Source: Acidobacteriota bacterium (GTDB taxonomy: Bacteria; Acidobacteriota; Terriglobia; Acidiferrales; UBA7541). Taken from it: DNA of 64,000 nt. Of the stretch, positions 60,279-64,000 are shown in pieces (position 1 is the stretch's first letter; each line of letters begins with the position of its first letter). A program made the translations under genes and the position numbers. The stretch lies in contig JABCZN010000019.1 in assembly GCA_013289665.1 (NCBI GenBank), positions 1 to 64,000 of the forward strand. The letters are read 5' to 3'. The notes beneath the pieces were generated by a model. That model saw only the letters and a program-made list of their open reading frames with translations, was not told where the DNA came from and did no database searches.

Positions 60279-62276
60279 ATGTCCAGAATACGCATATTGA
60301 CGGAGGCGGTGGCGAACCGGATTGCGGCCGGGGAGGTGGTGGAGCGGCCTGCTTCGGTCGTGAAGGAGTTGCTTGAGAATGCGCTGGATGCCGGCGCGAA
60401 TTCCGTTCGGATTGAAACGGAGATGGGCGGGAAGCGGATCGTCCGCGTCATTGACGACGGCCACGGGATGATGCATGACGACGCGCTGCTGGCGTTTGAG
60501 CGGCATGCGACGAGTAAGCTGCGGTCGGCGGACGATTTGATCACGATTTCGACGCTGGGATTTCGCGGCGAAGCGCTGCCCTCGATTGCGTCGGTATCGC
60601 GGCTGCTGCTGGAAACGCGCGACGCGAGCGAGGCGGAAGGAACACGCGTGGAATTTGCGGGTGGGAAGCTGGTTGGCGTGAAGCCGGCAGGATTGCCGGC
60701 CGGAACGACGGTGAGCGTGGCGGATCTGTTTTATTGCGTGCCTGCGCGGCGAAAGTTCTTGAAGTCGGACACCACAGAACTCGGGCACATCGCTTCGCTC
60801 GTGACGCACTACGCGCTCGCGAATCCGGCAAAACAGTTCACGCTCACGACACCAACGCAGGAGATTGTGAACTGCCCGCCGACGGAAAAGCTGGGGGACC
60901 GCGTTTATCAGTTGTTTGGGCGGCAGGCGCTCGACGAGCTGGTCGAAATCACCGGTGTTTCCGCGGCGTTTCGCGCAGCAATCACGGAGCCAGAGATGGA
61001 AGCCGGGGAAGCGTCGGCGACGCTCACGGTCGCGGGGTTCACTTCGCGGCCGGACATTCAGCGGCCGAACCGCAATGGAATTTACGTATTCGTAAACCGG
61101 CGGCTGGTGCGCGACCGGTTGATCCTGCACGCGATTCATGAAGCCTACCGGAATATTCTGCCGCCGTCGGTATTCCCCGCGACCCTGCTGTTTCTCGAGA
61201 TGCCCTACGACGAAGTGGACGTGAACGTGCATCCCGCGAAGATCGAGGTGAGGTTCAGGCGGTCGCAGTTTGTGCACGATTTTACACGCGATGCGATCCG
61301 GCAAGCGTTGATGGGCGCGAGGCCGATTGCGAGTTTTGCCACAGCGGCGGGGGCGGCGATCGCCCCAAATCCCGCAGCGCCTCGGGCCTCGCTCGCCGCC
61401 GGATTGGCGGAGGCGAATCCGGATTCGAGCCTGCCGCGGGCGGCTGTTCCGATGATCGAAGAGCTGGGCGTCGGATCGGGCGTAGGCTCGGATGATTCGG
61501 CGGGAAATGGATTTGACCTGGCCACGGCGCCGGCGCAGCCGGTGCCAGAGAGATTTCCGTTCGAGCCAGAAAGTTCCCTCGCCGGCGGTTATTCGCCGCG
61601 AGCGATGCCGGCTGGGCAGGGCCGCGAGCCCAACTGGACGGAGAATTTTTCGCGAGCGAGCGCGGATGCTCCGGCGACGCTGCCGCGAGCTGAACAGATC
61701 GCGGATTTGAAACCGCTGGGCCAAGTGAGCGCTAGTTTTATTGTGGCAGTGAACGGCGAAGGGCTGTGGATTGTGGACCAGCACGTGGCGCACGAGAGAG
61801 TGCTGTTCGAGCAGCACCTGGAGGCGCGGCGCGCGGGACGAGTGGAAACGCAGCGCATGCTGATGCCGCTGGTATTCGAGCTTTCGCCGCGGCAGATCGT
61901 GACCCTCGAAAAAATTGCAGAAGAGCTGGCCGCAAATGGATTTGAAGTGGAGCCGATGGGGCCGAAGAGCGTGGCCATCCAGGCCGTGCCCGCGGGCGTG
62001 GCCGCGAGTGATGCCGAGCATTTGCTGACGGAGATTATTGACGGAATCGAACGAGAAAATGCGGCGATTTCGATCGACACAGTGCAGGCGAAGATTGCGG
62101 CCTCAACGGCATGCCACGCGGCGATCAAGGTGAATATGCCACTGGACCAAACAAAGATGGAATGGCTGCTGGGGGCGCTGGCAAAGACGGATTGCCCGAT
62201 GAGCTGCCCGCACGGGAGACCGGTGGTGTTGCGCTATTCGGTGCGGGAGATCGAGCGCGCATTTCACAGGATTTAG
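60279..62276 (+). CDS. mutL: DNA mismatch repair protein MutL
   Basis: 665 residues. N-terminal GHKL ATPase (VVERPASVVKELLENALDAG, DDGHGM, and RGEALPSI) with dimerising transducer; a variable linker (about 340-450) rich in Ala, Pro and Ser; and a C-terminal domain holding the metal-binding endonuclease motif D500-Q-H-V-A-H-E506-R-V-L-F-E511. The canonical form is DQHA(X)2E(X)4E; A503 is Val here. Additional family blocks ACHAAIK and CPHGRPVV are present. A nicking-type MutL implies no MutH. GTG is not used; ATG 60279. Confidence 0.95.
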   Translation: MSRIRILTEAVANRIAAGEVVERPASVVKELLENALDAGANSVRIETEMGGKRIVRVIDDGHGMMHDDALLAFERHATSKLRSADDLITISTLGFRGEALPSIASVSRLLLETRDASEAEGTRVEFAGGKLVGVKPAGLPAGTTVSVADLFYCVPARRKFLKSDTTELGHIASLVTHYALANPAKQFTLTTPTQEIVNCPPTEKLGDRVYQLFGRQALDELVEITGVSAAFRAAITEPEMEAGEASATLTVAGFTSRPDIQRPNRNGIYVFVNRRLVRDRLILHAIHEAYRNILPPSVFPATLLFLEMPYDEVDVNVHPAKIEVRFRRSQFVHDFTRDAIRQALMGARPIASFATAAGAAIAPNPAAPRASLAAGLAEANPDSSLPRAAVPMIEELGVGSGVGSDDSAGNGFDLATAPAQPVPERFPFEPESSLAGGYSPRAMPAGQGREPNWTENFSRASADAPATLPRAEQIADLKPLGQVSASFIVAVNGEGLWIVDQHVAHERVLFEQHLEARRAGRVETQRMLMPLVFELSPRQIVTLEKIAEELAANGFEVEPMGPKSVAIQAVPAGVAASDAEHLLTEIIDGIERENAAISIDTVQAKIAASTACHAAIKVNMPLDQTKMEWLLGALAKTDCPMSCPHGRPVVLRYSVREIERAFHRI

Positions 62277-62303
62277 GCGCGGCGCGCGTCGCGAATAGTC
62301 CGG

Positions 62304-62373
62304 AGTAATCAGCTTCCGGTAATCGGTAATCAGTCAGAGCGGATAACAGCGACCAGATAGCGGCGATCGGGAA
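62304..62373. repeat. 7-base-periodic repeat between mutL and fabI
   Basis: About ten heptamers in register: AGTAATC, AGCTTCC, GGTAATC, GGTAATC, AGTCAGA, GCGGATA, ACAGCGA, CCAGATA, GCGGCGA, TCGGGAA. Two are identical; the rest are degenerate. Occupies over half of the spacer. Confidence 0.6.
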
Positions 62374-62407
62374 AGAAGAAGCTACAACACTAGTTGTGGG
62401 AGGGAAT

Positions 62408-63172
62408 GTGAGCGAGGGGCAGAAGACGGCGGTGATTTTTGGGCTGGCGAACAAGCGGAGCATTGCCTGGGCGATCGCGCAGAAGCTGAATGAGTCCGGC
62501 TGGCGGCTGGCGATTACCTATCAGAACGAGCGGCTGGAGCAGGAAGCGAAGGATCTGATCACGGATTTGCCGGGCGCGGACGGATTTATGTGCGATCTGA
62601 CCTCCGACGCGGAGATCGCGAAACTGTTTGAGCAGTTGAAGGAACGGTATGGCGTGCTGGACGGGCTGGTGCACAGCGTGGCGTTTGCGCCGGCGGAGGA
62701 GTTGAAGGGGGAGTTCGTCAACACGACCCGCGAGGGATTCCGGATTGCGCATGACGTGAGCGTGTATTCACTGATCGCCGTGGCCCGGGCGGCGGCGCCG
62801 CTCATGACCAACGGCGGCGGGATCGTGACGATGACGTATTACGGCGCGGAAAAAGTAGTGCCGAAGTACAACGTGATGGGTGTGGCGAAGGCGGCGCTTG
62901 AGGCTACGGTGCGCTACCTCGCAAATGATCTTGGGCCGAAAGGAATTCGCGTGAATGCGATTTCCGCGGGGCCGATCAAGACGCTGGCGGCACGAGGAAT
63001 CTCGCAACTGGGAGAAATGTTGAAGTCACATGCAGAGCGGGCTCCGCTGAAGCGAAACGTGGATCCAGCGGAAGTGGGAGGCACGGCGGCATTTTTGCTG
63101 TCGCCCGCTGGTTCGGGAATTACGGGAGAGACGCTGTACGTCGATTGCGGATATAACATTATGGGATTTTAG
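62408..63172 (+). CDS. fabI: enoyl-ACP reductase (NADH), FabI-type
   Basis: 254 residues from GTG 62408. SDR superfamily: AVIFGLANKRSIAWAIA at the cofactor site, CDLT, VHSVAFAP and the FabI catalytic tyrosine within TMTYYGAEKVVPKYNVMGVAKAAL, where Y and K (six residues apart) are the triad members. Last step of each fatty acid elongation cycle. GGGAGG lies 5 bases before GTG 62408, so this is preferred over GTG 62396. Follows mutL and precedes cmk. Confidence 0.94.
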   Translation: MSEGQKTAVIFGLANKRSIAWAIAQKLNESGWRLAITYQNERLEQEAKDLITDLPGADGFMCDLTSDAEIAKLFEQLKERYGVLDGLVHSVAFAPAEELKGEFVNTTREGFRIAHDVSVYSLIAVARAAAPLMTNGGGIVTMTYYGAEKVVPKYNVMGVAKAALEATVRYLANDLGPKGIRVNAISAGPIKTLAARGISQLGEMLKSHAERAPLKRNVDPAEVGGTAAFLLSPAGSGITGETLYVDCGYNIMGF

Positions 63173-63204
63173 TTGGGACTGGATTCGGCGAATCAACAAG
63201 CAAG

Positions 63205-63232
63205 ATAGCAGTGATCAGAAAACAGCGGCCGG
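63205..63232. repeat. 7-base-periodic repeat between fabI and cmk
   Basis: CAG recurs at exact 7-base steps (63209, 63216, 63223) in heptamers ATAGCAG, TGATCAG, AAAACAG, CGGCCGG. Third spacer in this region with the same periodicity. Confidence 0.5.
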
Positions 63233-63298
63233 GAAGCAAGAGGAAACAAATCCCGCGCACGATGCGTCAAGACTGAAGCGGCAAACACTTGCCTTGGA

Positions 63299-64000
63299 AT
63301 GCCATTGCGACTGACGATTGCAATTGATGGGCCAGCAGGGTCGGGGAAGAGCACCGTTGCGCGGCGCGTAGCGGCGATGCTCGGGTATGTTTATCTGGAC
63401 AGCGGAGCGATGTACCGTGCCGTGGCGCTGAAGGCGCTCGAACGAAAAGTTCCTCTCGAGAACGAAGACCAGCTGGAGATTCTGGCGCGCGAAACACATA
63501 TCGAACTCAAGCCGCCGGCTCCGGAGCAGGAAGCAGCCGGGATGACGAACCGCGTGTTTCTGGACGGCCGCGAAGTGACCCGGGAGATTCGCACGGACGA
63601 AGTGGCGCAGGCGGCTTCGCGACTGGCAACGATTGGCAGCGTGCGCCATGTGCTGGTCGCCGAGCAGCAGAAGGCTGGCGCGGGCGGCGGCATTGTGATG
63701 GAGGGCCGCGACATCGGCACGGTGGTTTTCCCAAACGCGGAACTCAAAATCTTTCTGGAGGCGTCAGCGGTCACGCGGGCGCAGCGGCGCTGGATGGAGC
63801 ACCAGGAAAAAGGCGAGAAGGTAACGGTCGCGAAGGTGATGGAGGAAGTGCGCGAACGGGATAAACGGGACCGCGAGCGGAAAGTTTCGCCCCTCGTTCG
63901 CGCGAAAGACGCCGTGCTGGTGGACAACACGGCAATGGGAATTGAAGAGACTGCGCGGCTGATCGTGCTGCTGGCGCGCGAGCGAGAGAAAACTTCTGCC
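63299..64000 (+). CDS. cmk: cytidylate kinase (partial, runs off the window)
   Basis: The reading frame starts at ATG 63299 and is still open at 64000 (234 residues). LTIAIDGPAGSGKSTVARRVA gives the P-loop, followed by DSGAMYRAVALKAL, the NMP-binding region with RTDEVAQAASRLATIGSVR, MEGRDIGTVVFPNAELKIFL and the lid-like RAQRRW. Phosphorylates CMP and dCMP. Usual length is about 220-230, so the end must lie just outside the window. Confidence 0.93.
   Translation, partial: MPLRLTIAIDGPAGSGKSTVARRVAAMLGYVYLDSGAMYRAVALKALERKVPLENEDQLEILARETHIELKPPAPEQEAAGMTNRVFLDGREVTREIRTDEVAQAASRLATIGSVRHVLVAEQQKAGAGGGIVMEGRDIGTVVFPNAELKIFLEASAVTRAQRRWMEHQEKGEKVTVAKVMEEVRERDKRDRERKVSPLVRAKDAVLVDNTAMGIEETARLIVLLAREREKTSA

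Overview
The window is a 64 kb bacterial chromosome segment with high GC (roughly 60% by eye), dense genes, and frequent GTG and TTG starts. Gene content points to Acidobacteriota: a very large TonB-dependent receptor with an N-terminal carboxypeptidase-regulatory-like domain, type IV pilus minor-pilin operons, PilZ proteins, an ECF sigma/FecR pair, and spacers full of GC-rich palindromes. This is inferred from content; no database search was run. I see no insertion sequence, prophage, CRISPR array, tRNA or rRNA gene.

Layout. 1-5456: end of the ribosomal-protein/alpha operon, (secY tail?)-adk-map-infA-rpmJ-rpsM-rpsK-rpsD-rpoA-rplQ, closed by a hairpin terminator; its spacers carry a series of GC-rich palindromes. 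5681-7649: a small PilZ protein, a lipoprotein and a small membrane protein. 7846-11253: a secreted malectin/Ig-repeat/GH30 glycanase with five almost identical 94-residue repeats, preceded by a 690-base leader containing a strong candidate structured RNA. 11944-17002: a four-gene minor pilin operon (FimT/GspH, PilV, PilW, large PilX-like). 17467-34292: mixed housekeeping and exported genes: di-heme cytochrome, methyltransferase, amidohydrolase, SDR, metallophosphoesterase, guaB, an exported protein of unknown role, the ECF sigma/FecR pair, a beta-propeller protein, a YheT-like hydrolase, an M24 peptidase and a BON lipoprotein. 35204-38659: the TonB-dependent receptor. 39807-50766: a signalling block with two tandem paralogous ~1000-residue proteins (conserved N-terminal domain, long glycine-rich linker, helical repeats, C-terminal PilZ-like domain), then a membrane beta-propeller diguanylate cyclase, and a convergent VOC-SpoIIE phosphatase. 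52052-64000: secA, mrp, a CWC protein, gamma-carbonic anhydrase, hisS, aspS, mutL, fabI and the 5' part of cmk.

The most distinctive part is the 39.8-50.8 kb block. The paralog pair is built like a scaffold: PilZ-type tails at one end, an elastic or phase-separating glycine linker in the middle, and a cyclic-di-GMP synthase encoded immediately downstream. With the minor pilins and the separate PilZ protein, this suggests a c-di-GMP-linked surface or motility programme (inference). Other items worth attention are the structured RNA at 11573-11745, several families of intergenic palindromes and 7-base-periodic repeats, and an adenylate kinase whose zinc site has lost one cysteine.
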